The notes: a model not told the origin generated them from the sequence alone. A DNA stretch of 43,504 nt from Gammaproteobacteria bacterium (GCA_013289085.1 JABDAR010000004.1:69184-112687), one strand, 5' to 3'; positions 24,106 through 32,728 are shown, numbered from the stretch's first letter. Translations and numbers: made by a program.

Positions 24106-25350
24106 ATGTTTAGCGTTGAAGAAAAAAAACACATTTTGCGTCTTGCTATCCAGAATAACTATACTGCTATCCTCGATATAATAGATGCAGAGCTTAGAAA
24201 AGAGTCAGGTAAAGACGTATATTTAAATGACAGTGCAATTTTAGCGGAGTACCTGCCCAAAGCTGCAGAAGATCCTAGACTATTTAATAGAGCTATTCAA
24301 CATCTATCTAAAATACAATCGCAATGTCCTGTAGAAAATAATGAAAGATTTGAACTTTTTAGAAAAATATTTTCTAATGCAAATAATGGAATTACTCATG
24401 CACAGAAAGTTGCCGCTACCGAGGTTTTACTTTCATCCGAACAAAATTTTTCAATACGTTTGGGCTTGCATATTTTAAAGACAAAAATTTTCACATTAGA
24501 TTTTATTATCAAACATCTGCAGTGTGGCTTGAGTGAATACCCACATAAAATATTGGCTTTATTGAGTGATTATGCTGTAGACATTTCTACCCAGCATTAC
24601 TTTGATAGCACATTACAAACGCTTGCCCAGGAATCGTCGACTAAAAATAAATCTATACGTAAAACTGATGATGATTCTGGATATGAAGAATATCTAAAGC
24701 ATGTGAACATTGTGTCCAGAATGCTCGCTCTTGTTATACCGACCACTACTCCTAAAACATTTTTGAATGTGGCCTTTAAGTTCTGCAGTAATATATTCAG
24801 ATCTAACGACAAAAATCATTTATTTGCAATTGAATTTTTAAAACATATAGAAAAAATACATCCAGGAATCATAGCGGAATCTGATTTATTTATTAATGAA
24901 CCACATTTATTGGCTAGGTTTGAGATACTATTTGTATTGAATAAATATGATGAAGTGAGTGATCTATCAGAAATAGGATTCGCTTTATTAAAAAAATATG
25001 CTGAAAATATACAGGTGATGAAATTATTTAAACAATCACTGAGAGAGTTATCAGATTCTGAACTGGCTTCCCTTGCTGGAAGCGTGCGTTCACATAATGA
25101 TATTCCAAAGAATGTATTGGAATGCTTGGGAATTGATTCACAACCTGTAATAAAAAAACAAAAACTTGAGCCATCGCAGACATTAAATAACTTTGGACCA
25201 TTACCGCCGTTTAAAGAAGTGGCCCGTGCTGCGGGTGTATCTTGGCCTTTTCTGCAAAAAACGCAAACAACGCATGCGAATGTTCAACTACACCAAAACG
25301 TGAGTACGTCTCAAGTTATGTATTATAAAGCAGGACTTACGAAAAACTAA
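24106..25350 (+). CDS. Uncharacterised helical protein, paralog A of a tandem pair
   Basis: A 414-residue protein of unknown function, predicted mostly alpha-helical, with no signal peptide or membrane segment. It is clearly related over its whole length to the gene at 25719: shared blocks include RAIQHLSKI, NNGITHAQK, EVLLSSEQNFSIRLGL, FTLDFI, EEYLKHVNIVSRMLA, NHLFAIEFLKHIE and SHNDIPKNVLECL. The C-terminus carries a basic stretch (VIKKQKLEPS) and then GPLPPFKEVARAAGV, also conserved in the paralog, followed by a 45-residue tail found only here. AAAGG is 8-9 nt upstream of the ATG. Tandem duplication of such proteins is common among candidate effectors; no function can be given. Confidence 0.75.
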   Translation: MFSVEEKKHILRLAIQNNYTAILDIIDAELRKESGKDVYLNDSAILAEYLPKAAEDPRLFNRAIQHLSKIQSQCPVENNERFELFRKIFSNANNGITHAQKVAATEVLLSSEQNFSIRLGLHILKTKIFTLDFIIKHLQCGLSEYPHKILALLSDYAVDISTQHYFDSTLQTLAQESSTKNKSIRKTDDDSGYEEYLKHVNIVSRMLALVIPTTTPKTFLNVAFKFCSNIFRSNDKNHLFAIEFLKHIEKIHPGIIAESDLFINEPHLLARFEILFVLNKYDEVSDLSEIGFALLKKYAENIQVMKLFKQSLRELSDSELASLAGSVRSHNDIPKNVLECLGIDSQPVIKKQKLEPSQTLNNFGPLPPFKEVARAAGVSWPFLQKTQTTHANVQLHQNVSTSQVMYYKAGLTKN

Positions 25351-25395
25351 GTAGTTGTCATCCTACAAGATTTTTACTGTGTTCTTCTGAGCGTC

Positions 25396-25700
25396 TTAAC
25401 CATTGCAAATTCTGATATATACCCAGCAACAATTGGTAAATGCTGCAATTAATAAGCAAAGACCTAATAACATTGATAAATCATAAGAACTATTTTTTTC
25501 ATTATCGCTATCTTTGCTGACAAGTTTTTGAATAATTCCCTTTTGACTGGATAGCTTATAAATAATAATAAAAAAACCGGTTTATTGTAAACACCAAGCA
25601 ATCACATTTGAAATAAAAGTCGTAGAGATTTTAAAAGGTGGCCAGCTTACAAAAAGTCCTTGACGGCTAATAGTTAAAACAGTAACATTTGTCAATTAAA
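25396..25700 (-). pseudogene. Remnant of a membrane-protein gene
   Basis: On the minus strand a frame reads through LTISRQGLFVSWPPF, TFISNVIAWCLQ, a TAA stop, then TGFFIIIYKLSSQKGIIQKL and a C-terminal SMLLGLCLLIAAFT before the final stop at 25396-25398. The hydrophobic segments and basic loop look like the last helices of a transporter (a MATE-type protein is one possibility), cut at its 5' end near 25700 and broken by the internal stop. It fills most of the 368-bp gap between the paralogs and suggests that the duplication or insertion disrupted an older gene. Confidence 0.4.
25671..25688 (+). repeat. Upstream direct repeat shared by the two tandem paralogs (copy 2)
   Basis: TAGTTAAAACAGTAACAT matches 15 of 18 bases of the copy at 24049-24066. 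It ends 30 nt before the second paralog's ATG. Confidence 0.4.
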
Positions 25701-25718
25701 TTAATTGAAGGATATTAT

Positions 25719-26882
25719 ATGTTCAGTGCTAAAATAAAAAAAACCATTATAAGCCTTGCTCTCAATAATAACTTTAGTGCTATCCTGGGTATTATAGATA
25801 ACGAGCTTCAAGCATCAGGTGAAAATTCATCTTTAGAAGAACATGCTTTTTTAGTGGATTATTTGTTAAAGGCAGCAAAGGAACCAGCGTTATTTACTAG
25901 AGCTATTCAACATCTATCTAATATATGTTCAGTAAATTTTATAGAAAATATTAACAAATATGTGTCTTTCAGGGAAATATTTGCTAACCCTAATAATGGA
26001 ATTACTGATGCGCAGAAAACTAACGCTGTCGAGGTTTTACTTTCATCTGAACAAAATCATTCAATACGTTTAGGCTTATATATTTTACAGACAGAAACTT
26101 TTACATTAGATTTTATTACCACACAGCTGCAAAAAGGCATGCGTGATTATCCATATAAAGTTTTATCTGTATTGTGTCATCATGCTGCAAATATCTTGAC
26201 TCAAAAGTACTTTAGTGTTGAACTACAAACGCTTATCCAAGAATCGGCTACTAAAGCTAAGTCCATATGTAAAAAGGTTAATGATGAAGGATACGAAGAA
26301 TATGTAGAGCGTGTAAAAATTGTGGCCGGAATGCTCGCTGTAGTTATACCTACAGCCGCTCCTAATAAATTTTTGAAAGATGCCTTTAACTTTTGCCATA
26401 AATTACTAGAATCTGATAATAAAAATCATTTATTTGCAGTTGTATTCTTAAAGAAGATAGAAGAATCACATCCAGGAATTATAACGGAATCGCGTTTATT
26501 TATTAGTGAACCGTATTTATTAACTAGATTTGAGATACTATTTGCATTGAATACATCTGATACAGTGTACGGTCTATCACAGATAGGCTTAGCTTTGTTA
26601 AAAAAATATGCAGCAGATGAAAAGGTGATTAAATTATTTAAAGAAGCAGTGAGCGAATTAACAGATGTTGAACTGAATACACTTGCTAGGCACGTTCATT
26701 CGCATAATGATATTCCCTCGAATGTTTTGGAATGCTTGAATCTGGATTCACAAAATCCTACTGCTGATTCAAACCCTATAGTAAAAAAGCTAAAATTTGA
26801 TCCAAAAACGCGACCTAGTCACCTAGAGCCATTACCTTCTTTTGAAGAAGTGCTATACACTGCGGGTATAAACCTGAAATAA
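25719..26882 (+). CDS. Uncharacterised helical protein, paralog B of a tandem pair
   Basis: A 387-residue relative of the gene at 24106, roughly half identical by eye along its length. The start at 25719 (MFSAKIKK, matching MFSVEEKK of paralog A) was chosen because GAAGGA lies 6 nt upstream; an in-frame ATG 30 bases earlier lacks this. Shared blocks include RAIQHLSNI, NNGITDAQK, EVLLSSEQNHSIRLGL and SHNDIPSNVLECL. It ends in VKKLKFDPK and LPSFEEVLYTAGINLK, so the conserved LP-F-EV--AG motif is C-terminal here but followed by an extra tail in paralog A. The function is unknown. It converges on rne, with a hairpin between the two genes. Confidence 0.75.
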   Translation: MFSAKIKKTIISLALNNNFSAILGIIDNELQASGENSSLEEHAFLVDYLLKAAKEPALFTRAIQHLSNICSVNFIENINKYVSFREIFANPNNGITDAQKTNAVEVLLSSEQNHSIRLGLYILQTETFTLDFITTQLQKGMRDYPYKVLSVLCHHAANILTQKYFSVELQTLIQESATKAKSICKKVNDEGYEEYVERVKIVAGMLAVVIPTAAPNKFLKDAFNFCHKLLESDNKNHLFAVVFLKKIEESHPGIITESRLFISEPYLLTRFEILFALNTSDTVYGLSQIGLALLKKYAADEKVIKLFKEAVSELTDVELNTLARHVHSHNDIPSNVLECLNLDSQNPTADSNPIVKKLKFDPKTRPSHLEPLPSFEEVLYTAGINLK

Positions 26883-26897
26883 ACGTCACCGTTAATA

Positions 26898-26918
26898 TCC
26901 CGCGGCTAATCCGCGGGA
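26898..26918. terminator. Hairpin between convergent paralog B and rne
   Basis: TCCCGCGG-CTAAT-CCGCGGGA is an 8-bp perfect stem with a 5-nt loop between two converging genes. Short flanking CACC/GGTG extend the symmetry. No strong U-run follows on either strand, so it may be a weak bidirectional terminator or an mRNA 3'-end stabiliser. Confidence 0.5.
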
Positions 26919-26940
26919 AGGTGAGCAAAACAATTTTAGA

Positions 26941-28899
26941 TTATTCAGCAGGTTTTTGTGGGCCTGTTTGAGGATTATTAGGATTAGCACCACCGCCCGC
27001 TCTGCGTGGAAAATAACGATCATTTGGACGACGTCTTGGGCCCGTGCGTTTTGTATGATCACGTTCGCCGCCAGCTTGTGGTGTTGTACTGTTAGGATTT
27101 TGAGTACGTGGTGGACGATTGCGATTATTATGCATATTGCGACGATGATGTCCGCCTCTGCGATGTTGATGATATTTTTTATCTTTATCTTTGCTGCTAC
27201 CAAATAAAGCTTGCCATAGTTTTTTAAACCAGCTCACTTTAGCTGCAGGTTTCGAAGGTTCTATACTCATGCTCGCAGGACGCGCTGGAGTAATCGCCAT
27301 ACTATCTATTGCCGCTGCAACAGGTACGGGTGTTGATAATGCAGTTTCAGTTTCTGCTTCTTTTTCAACTGAAGTCATAATATCTAATTGATAGCTGGTA
27401 TGTGCTTGAGCCGTAATATCATCTTTGCGAATCCGACGAATTTCATAATTCGGGCGATTGATTTCTCGATTAGGCAATATAAAGATCTTTGTATTGTGCG
27501 AGGTTTCAATATGCGATAGGCTGCCGCGTTTTTCATTGGTTAAGAAAGTAGCGACTTCAATCGGCACAATAGTATGGATTTCTGCAGTATTGTCTTTCAT
27601 GGCTTCTTCTTCGATTAAACGAATAATTGATAAAGCCAAAGATTCAATACTACGAATTTGACCATGACCTTCACAACGTGGACAAATTTCTTGTATCGCT
27701 TCACCTAATGAAGGCTTGAGGCGTTGACGTGACATTTCTAACAAACCGAATCTGGAAATACGACCAATTTGCACGCGCGCTCTGTCTAATTCTAAAGCAA
27801 TGCGTAATCTATCTTCAACTTCACGTTGATTGCGAACGGGGGTCATATCGATAAAGTCGATGACGATTAAACCGCCAATATCACGTAAGCGTAATTGTCT
27901 GGCAATTTCATCAGCGGCTTCAAGATTGGTATTAAGTGCAGTTTCTTCGATATCGATACCTTTAGTAGAACGTGCAGAGTTAATATCAATACTGACCAAG
28001 GCTTCAGTATGATCAATAACAATAGAGCCACCAGAGGGTAGGGCGACTTTACGCATAAATGCAAATTCAATTTGGCTTTCAATTTGGAAGCGGCTAAATA
28101 AAGGCACTGTATCTTCGTAAAACTTCACTTTATTAAGTGCATCCGGACGTAAGCGTTCAATGTATTTGCAGGCTTTGTCAAAGTAGGAGCGTTCATCAAT
28201 TAAGATTTCGCCAATGTCTTTACGGAAGTGATCACGAATAGCGCGTGATATCACATCATGTTCCTGATGAATCAACACAGGTGGTGTTAATTCAGAAGAT
28301 ACACGTTTAATTTCTTGCCATAAGTTTAATAATACAGATAAATCCCATTGTAAATCTTCGCTTGAGCGTCCAACACCCGCAGTGCGGACGATCATGCCCA
28401 TGCCTTCTGGGAGTTGTAATTGATCTAAAGCAGCACGTAATTGTTCACGTTCTTCACCTTCAATGCGGCGAGAAATACCGCCGGCATCAGGATTATTAGG
28501 CATTAATACTAAATAACAGCCAGCAAGCGAAATATAAGTTGTAAGCGCTGCGCCTTTATTGCCGCGTTCTTCTTTGTCGACTTGAACGAGTAATTCTTGG
28601 CCTTCTTTTAATATATCGTTGATATGCACTTTATGAGGTGCAGTTTCACCTTCAACAGGTTTGGGGAAAAATTCGGGGGCAATTTCTTTTAAAGGTAAGA
28701 AACCATGACGATCAGCGCCATAATTTACAAAAGCAGCTTCAAGGCTAGGTTCAATACGGGTGATTTTGCCTAGATAAACATTTGATTTTTTTTGTTCTCG
28801 GCCTTTACTTTCTAAATCTAAATCCAGTAACTTTTGACCATCGACTATCGCGACCCGCAGCTCTTCGAGCTGAGTGGCATTAATTAACATTCTCTTCAT
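26941..28899 (-). CDS. rne: Ribonuclease E
   Basis: Endoribonuclease that starts mRNA decay and processes rRNA and tRNA precursors. The N-terminus [20 protein letters not shown] is the RNase E form, followed by the S1 domain (about 36-125), the catalytic DNase-I-like region with metal ligands Asp305 (VSIDINSA) and Asp348 (VIDFIDM), and the zinc-link CPRCEG with Cys406 and Cys409. The C-terminal part (about 500-652) is low-complexity: [14 protein letters not shown] (about 558-572) resembles the membrane-binding amphipathic helix, then a His/Arg/Asn-rich RNA-binding tail. At 652 aa it is much shorter than the E. coli protein (about 1060), so a full degradosome scaffold is unlikely. AAGG lies 8 nt before the ATG and is within a hairpin. 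Confidence 0.95.
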   Translation of the reverse strand: MKRMLINATQLEELRVAIVDGQKLLDLDLESKGREQKKSNVYLGKITRIEPSLEAAFVNYGADRHGFLPLKEIAPEFFPKPVEGETAPHKVHINDILKEGQELLVQVDKEERGNKGAALTTYISLAGCYLVLMPNNPDAGGISRRIEGEEREQLRAALDQLQLPEGMGMIVRTAGVGRSSEDLQWDLSVLLNLWQEIKRVSSELTPPVLIHQEHDVISRAIRDHFRKDIGEILIDERSYFDKACKYIERLRPDALNKVKFYEDTVPLFSRFQIESQIEFAFMRKVALPSGGSIVIDHTEALVSIDINSARSTKGIDIEETALNTNLEAADEIARQLRLRDIGGLIVIDFIDMTPVRNQREVEDRLRIALELDRARVQIGRISRFGLLEMSRQRLKPSLGEAIQEICPRCEGHGQIRSIESLALSIIRLIEEEAMKDNTAEIHTIVPIEVATFLTNEKRGSLSHIETSHNTKIFILPNREINRPNYEIRRIRKDDITAQAHTSYQLDIMTSVEKEAETETALSTPVPVAAAIDSMAITPARPASMSIEPSKPAAKVSWFKKLWQALFGSSKDKDKKYHQHRRGGHHRRNMHNNRNRPPRTQNPNSTTPQAGGERDHTKRTGPRRRPNDRYFPRRAGGGANPNNPQTGPQKPAE

Positions 28900-28905
28900 T
28901 TTCGC

Positions 28906-28928
28906 AACCTTAAATTTACAATAAGGTT
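28906..28928 (-). promoter_or_regulatory. rne: Hairpin enclosing the rne ribosome-binding site
   Basis: In the rne leader AACCTTA (28922-28928) can pair with TAAGGTT (28906-28912) around a 9-nt loop. The second arm contains the AAGG Shine-Dalgarno, 8 nt before the rne ATG. RNase E is known to control its own mRNA through its leader in E. coli, so this is a candidate control element. Upstream in the same leader, CTGGTG-ACTTG-CACCAG (29020-29036) is a second perfect hairpin. Confidence 0.5.
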
Positions 28929-28929
28929 A

Positions 28930-29183
28930 CCGAAAGCATCATTCAGACCTAGAATTAAGACACACGTGTTGTTCGTATTGTTCTACTTGCATGATATTCG
29001 GAAACCTTAGTTTATATTCCTGGTGACTTGCACCAGCCGTAACATGTTGGCTTTGGATATTTTGTATGTTAGCTGTATTAGTTAATATCCAAGCGTATAT
29101 AACTTTATATGTTTCGCCTAGCATAGCATTTTCAATCTTGGGTATCAACAGGGTTTAGATGATTAGCAATAAAGGGTGCAATG
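28930..29183. other. Divergent intergenic region between rne and the gene at 29228
   Basis: The full gap from 28900 to 29227 is 328 bp. I see a 6-bp perfect hairpin at 29020-29036 on the rne leader side and an extended -10 for the rightward gene. A 69-codon minus-strand frame at 28939-29148 starts with TTG, has no Shine-Dalgarno and no recognisable content, so I treat this stretch as leader and promoter DNA. Confidence 0.5.
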
Positions 29184-29192
29184 TGTTAGAAT
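29184..29192 (+). promoter_or_regulatory. Extended -10 for the gene at 29228
   Basis: TGTTAGAAT fits the extended -10 pattern (TG, one base, TAGAAT) and lies 35 bp before the ATG. No clear -35 is seen. Confidence 0.45.
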
Positions 29193-29227
29193 CAATTCAA
29201 CTAACAATATTATGCCGGAGTAAGTAA

Positions 29228-30160
29228 ATGCCCAATAATGCCCAAGATCCTCGAATATTAGCGATGCTGAAAATCACCAACAATGCGATTACAATCGAAA
29301 AAAATGGCTCTCAGTCAGAAGAAAGCTTCCGCAAGAGTTTGGCCTTATTTGTTTACTTAAAGGATAGTTTTGATAAAGAATTTGGGGCAGGACGAGCTAT
29401 TACTCTTTTTAGAGAGACCTATAGAAATCGCTCCATTTTCGCAGGTTTACCCGCCAGTGCAACGGCTGCTGATGTTCAAAAAGCAAAGCAGGTGGGCGTA
29501 TTAATGGTCACAATTCCTAATAAATTTATTGAGGCAGCCAAGGAAGATAAGAGTTATCAGTATCATTTACATCATTATTCAGCCAAAGATTTGCTGGAGT
29601 ATATGCAAGAAACATTGCAGATATTGGAGCCTAAAGAAGCGGAATTAAAACCACCTAGCGAATTTGGCCCTACAACGACGGAGACCTCAAATTACATTAC
29701 TTACCACCCTGCGCCAACCAGACTGTCACCAGATATGGTTGCAGAAATTAAAGAAAATAAGGTAGCAGAACACCATCAAATTAAATTCTTATTGGGAACA
29801 ATTAATAATCGCCTTAATGCCATCAATTCTCAGCATGCTAGTCTTAAACAAGATCTTAACGCAGATCCATCTGATTTAAAAACACAAGAAAAAATTAGAA
29901 TTTTAGAAACGGCAAGCCAACATTTGACTGAATTAAAGAAGGGAATTGAAGTGGGTAATTTACCCGATCTCCAATCTCCTTTGGTTCAACAAATTTTAGA
30001 GTTAAAAACCGATCCTGGTATACAAACTAAACTTCAGGCACCAAGAAAAAGTCTGTTTGAATCTACCTTATGGGGATCTACAACATCGACAACTGTTATC
30101 AATGAGACCGCTGATGATTTAAAGAAAGCTGTAATTGACATTCATAGGCTAAAGCCTTAA
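29228..30160 (+). CDS. Uncharacterised cytosolic helical protein
   Basis: A 310-residue protein with no family I recognise, no signal peptide and no membrane segment. The N-terminal 130 residues look globular and helical (SFRKSLALFVYLKDSFDKEF, ADVQKAKQVGVLMVTIPNKF). Residues about 140-180 are Pro/Thr-rich and likely unstructured; residues 185-250 look like a coiled coil (IKFLLGTINNRLNAI, IRILETASQHLTELKKG). The C-terminus is SLFESTLWGSTTSTTVINET followed by a short helix. GGAG is 7-8 nt before the ATG and an extended -10 precedes it. It stands alone between rne and rluC. It could be an effector, given the genome context, but nothing in the sequence proves that. Confidence 0.65.
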   Translation: MPNNAQDPRILAMLKITNNAITIEKNGSQSEESFRKSLALFVYLKDSFDKEFGAGRAITLFRETYRNRSIFAGLPASATAADVQKAKQVGVLMVTIPNKFIEAAKEDKSYQYHLHHYSAKDLLEYMQETLQILEPKEAELKPPSEFGPTTTETSNYITYHPAPTRLSPDMVAEIKENKVAEHHQIKFLLGTINNRLNAINSQHASLKQDLNADPSDLKTQEKIRILETASQHLTELKKGIEVGNLPDLQSPLVQQILELKTDPGIQTKLQAPRKSLFESTLWGSTTSTTVINETADDLKKAVIDIHRLKP

Positions 30161-30197
30161 GCCTCCTTATCGATTGCGAGCTTTCCTATATAAAACA

Positions 30198-30206
30198 TGA
30201 TATTAT
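30198..30206 (+). promoter_or_regulatory. Extended -10 of rluC giving a possibly leaderless mRNA
   Basis: TGATATTAT (TG at 30198-30199, TATTAT at 30201-30206) ends 6 nt before the rluC ATG, so transcription should begin at or next to the start codon. No Shine-Dalgarno lies upstream of that ATG. Confidence 0.45.
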
Positions 30207-30212
30207 CCTTGC

Positions 30213-31148
30213 ATGGAAAATGTTAAAGTCGAAACACGTCAAATTACCGAGAATGAAGCTGGGCAGCGGATTGATAATTATCTGCTGAAAATCTTAAAAG
30301 GTGTGCCTAAAAGTCGGATTTACCGCGCTATTAGAAGCGGCGAAGTCAGAATTAATAAAAAACGTGCGGATGCCAGCGATAGGATAGATACAGGGGATAT
30401 GATTCGTATTCCGCCTATCAGAGTCGCTGTGCGTCCTGTAGTTAAATTAGAACCACATCTAACTGATTTATTAAAAAATCGTATTATTTATGAGGACGAT
30501 ACACTTATCGTACTTGATAAACCTTCGGGATTAGCGGTTCATGGTGGTAGTGGACTAACTTTGGGCGTTATAGAAGCATTACGCTTAATTTATCCCAAAG
30601 CAGATTTAGAATTAGTACATCGTCTTGATCGTGAAACTTCAGGCTGTTTAATGATTGCAAAAAAGCGCAGTCAATTGCTTTTTTTACATGAAGCATTACG
30701 AGAAGGGCATGTTGCGAAAAAATACATTACTTTACTGATTGGCCGCTGGCCTGCCGAGCAAGTCGAAGTGGACTTACCTTTGCATAAAAATATTTTAGTA
30801 TCGGGCGAGCGTATGGTAAAAGTAGATGTAGAAGGCAAAGCTTCGAAAACTTTATTTCACTTAATAAGACATGTGGGGACGATGAGTTTAATGGAAGTCA
30901 CTTTAATGAGTGGCCGTACCCATCAAATTCGTGTACATGCGGCTTATAAAGGTCATCCTGTTGCTGGGGATGAAAAATACGGCGATAAAACAGCGAATCA
31001 AGTTTTACGCGCGAAAGGTTTGAAACGATTATTTTTGCATGCTTCCGAATTGGTAATCCCCACAAAAGAGGGTACAACCATTACCGTAAAAGCTGATTTA
31101 GATGAAAAATTGTCTGGATTTTTAAATTATGTCGAATCTCGCTTATAA
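30213..31148 (+). CDS. rluC: 23S rRNA pseudouridine synthase RluC
   Basis: RluA-family pseudouridine synthase; RluC modifies U955, U2504 and U2580 of 23S rRNA in E. coli. An S4 RNA-binding domain (about 18-75, RIDNYLLKILKGVPKSRIYR) is followed by the catalytic domain with DKPSGLAVHGGSG and HRLDRETSG, in which Asp139 is the catalytic residue, then SGRTHQIRVHAAYKGHPVAGD. Length of 311 aa is normal. The RluC assignment over RluD rests on the VHGGSGL and KSRIYR features and the neighbouring HAD gene, and is likely. The gene overlaps the HAD gene by 20 bp and probably forms an operon with it and the SppA-type gene. Confidence 0.92.
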   Translation: MENVKVETRQITENEAGQRIDNYLLKILKGVPKSRIYRAIRSGEVRINKKRADASDRIDTGDMIRIPPIRVAVRPVVKLEPHLTDLLKNRIIYEDDTLIVLDKPSGLAVHGGSGLTLGVIEALRLIYPKADLELVHRLDRETSGCLMIAKKRSQLLFLHEALREGHVAKKYITLLIGRWPAEQVEVDLPLHKNILVSGERMVKVDVEGKASKTLFHLIRHVGTMSLMEVTLMSGRTHQIRVHAAYKGHPVAGDEKYGDKTANQVLRAKGLKRLFLHASELVIPTKEGTTITVKADLDEKLSGFLNYVESRL

Positions 31149-31611
31149 ATTACTTATTTTTGATTGGGAAGGCACACTCGCTGATCCTCGTTTTATAGGA
31201 CCCACACAATTATTTCCTAATACTGTATCGGTATTAACTGATTTACATGAACAAGGATATTTATTAGCAATAGCTACTGCTAAGTCAACAGCAGGTCTTG
31301 CTGCTGATTTAGTAGATACAGGACTTCAAAAAATAATCGCTACTACTTGCACTGCACAAGAAACAGAACCTAAACCAGATCCCAAGATGTTATTTACAAT
31401 ATTAGATGAGTTGGCAATCATGCCACAAGATGCTTTAATGATAGGGGATACGATTTTTGATTTGATGATGGCAGATAATGCAAATATGTCCGCGCTTGCA
31501 GTTGCTTCAGGTGTGCAAACGCGCGAAGAGTTGTTAGAATATCACCCTATCGATTGTCTTGATATGATTACAGAATTACCGGATTGGCTACTAACTCATA
31601 GGAAAATATAA
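31129..31611 (+). CDS. HAD-superfamily phosphatase-like protein with altered DxD motif
   Basis: A 160-residue HAD-like protein. Motif I reads FDWEGTLAD, so the first Asp (nucleophile) is kept but the second acid, normally Asp, is Glu (codon GAA). Motif II is IATAKST, the lysine motif is KPDPKML and motif IV is MIGDTIFDLMMADNA. The short length leaves room for only a minimal cap, unlike phosphoglycolate phosphatases of about 220 residues. A HAD gene next to rluC is a familiar gammaproteobacterial arrangement. Substrate is unknown. It starts 20 bp inside rluC and its stop overlaps the next ATG by one base. Confidence 0.85.
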   Translation: MSNLAYKLLIFDWEGTLADPRFIGPTQLFPNTVSVLTDLHEQGYLLAIATAKSTAGLAADLVDTGLQKIIATTCTAQETEPKPDPKMLFTILDELAIMPQDALMIGDTIFDLMMADNANMSALAVASGVQTREELLEYHPIDCLDMITELPDWLLTHRKI

Positions 31612-32543
31612 TGCAAGATACAACACAAAATGCTGCTCTCGAACGTGAAGTTTTAGAAAAAGTTCTTTTGTCTCACGTACAAGAACAACGCCGCGCAAGA
31701 CGTTGGGGTATTTTTTTCAAGCTTACTTTTTTATTTCTTATTATTCTGGCTGTTTTTGTCTCTTGTTCAGGACAGCATACACCTTTAGTGGCACATACTG
31801 CTGTGATCAACGTTGATGGCGTCATTGATTCTGAATTAAACAGTGCGGAATATATTAATGCAGGTTTACTCGCCGCGTTTGAAGAAAAACAAGCCCAAGG
31901 CATTATTTTAAAATTAAATAGTCCCGGCGGAAGTCCTGTACAGTCAAATGAAGTATTTGCTGAAATTAATCGCTTACGTGAATTGCATCCTGATAAAAAA
32001 GTATATGCGGTTATTGAAGATATCTGTGCTTCTGGTTGTTATTACATGGCCGCTGCTGCCAATGAAATTTATGCCAATCCAGCCAGTATTGTTGGATCTA
32101 TAGGTGTATTGTTTGATGGCTTTGGTTTTGTTGATACGATGAATAAATTAGGTATTCAACGTCGTTTATTGACTGCGGGACAAAATAAAGGATTTATGGA
32201 TCCATTCTCCCCAACCACACCTGAAATGACAGGCTTTGTGCAAGATATGTTAAACGATATTCATCAGCAATTTATTACTGCAGTAGAAACGGGTCGTGGC
32301 GATCGTTTAAAGAAAAATGATTTAACTTTTAGTGGTCTTGCATGGACAGGGCATCAATCTATAGATTTAGGTTTGGTAGATGGGATCGGCAGTGCTGATT
32401 ATGTTGCGCGTGAAATCATTGGCGCGAAAACATTAATTGATTATACGACTAAACCCAATTGGTTAGAACGTTTCAGTCAACATATGGGTGCAAGTTTTGC
32501 ACATGCACTGCGCAGTGAAATATATAGTCAACAACTGATGTAA
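31611..32543 (+). CDS. sppA: SppA-type signal peptide peptidase (peptidase S49)
   Basis: Membrane-anchored serine protease that cleaves remnant signal peptides, with its active site on the periplasmic side. One N-terminal transmembrane segment (about 34-52, FKLTFLFLIILAVFVSC) anchors a single S49 domain. LNSPGGSP forms the oxyanion strand; Ser141 in CASGCYYMAAAA is the nucleophile and Lys193 in AGQNKGFMDPF the general base, 52 residues apart as in Bacillus SppA. GSIGVLFDG lies between them. At 310 aa it is the short, single-domain type (E. coli also calls this type SohB-like in size), not the 618-aa tandem form. It is the third gene of the rluC operon. Confidence 0.9.
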   Translation: MQDTTQNAALEREVLEKVLLSHVQEQRRARRWGIFFKLTFLFLIILAVFVSCSGQHTPLVAHTAVINVDGVIDSELNSAEYINAGLLAAFEEKQAQGIILKLNSPGGSPVQSNEVFAEINRLRELHPDKKVYAVIEDICASGCYYMAAAANEIYANPASIVGSIGVLFDGFGFVDTMNKLGIQRRLLTAGQNKGFMDPFSPTTPEMTGFVQDMLNDIHQQFITAVETGRGDRLKKNDLTFSGLAWTGHQSIDLGLVDGIGSADYVAREIIGAKTLIDYTTKPNWLERFSQHMGASFAHALRSEIYSQQLM

Positions 32544-32548
32544 AATTG

Positions 32549-32680
32549 CCTCGCCCCCTTGGGGGAGAGGCCGGCGTCTTCGCCGGGTGAGGGGGAAGAT
32601 GTTAAAATGTTACCCTCACCCTAGCCCTCTCCCACACTCATTTTTCGTCTTTGTCGAATTATTGCAACGTGGGAGAGGGG
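32549..32680. repeat. Composite intergenic palindromic repeat
   Basis: The stretch contains CCGGCG-TCTT-CGCCGG (32571-32586), GGGTGAGGG (32585-32593) pairing with CCCTCACCC (32613-32621), and an 11-bp perfect pair CCCTCTCCCAC (32625-32635) and GTGGGAGAGGG (32669-32679). This type of CCCTCACCC/CCCTCTCCC repeat is widespread in proteobacteria. It lies between sppA and brnQ and could serve as a terminator. Confidence 0.85.
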
Positions 32681-32728
32681 ACTTAATGAAAATTTATTAT
32701 GAATTAAATAATTTCAAGAGGTATTCAC

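Noticed and set aside
26892..27207. Overlapping frames on both strands across the 3' end of rne, one rich in Ile and His
   Set aside because: They are products of the low-complexity codons of the RNase E tail; none has a ribosome-binding site or family match.
28939..29148. A 69-codon minus-strand frame upstream of rne
   Set aside because: It starts with TTG, has no Shine-Dalgarno, no recognisable content, and lies where the rne leader and promoter are expected.
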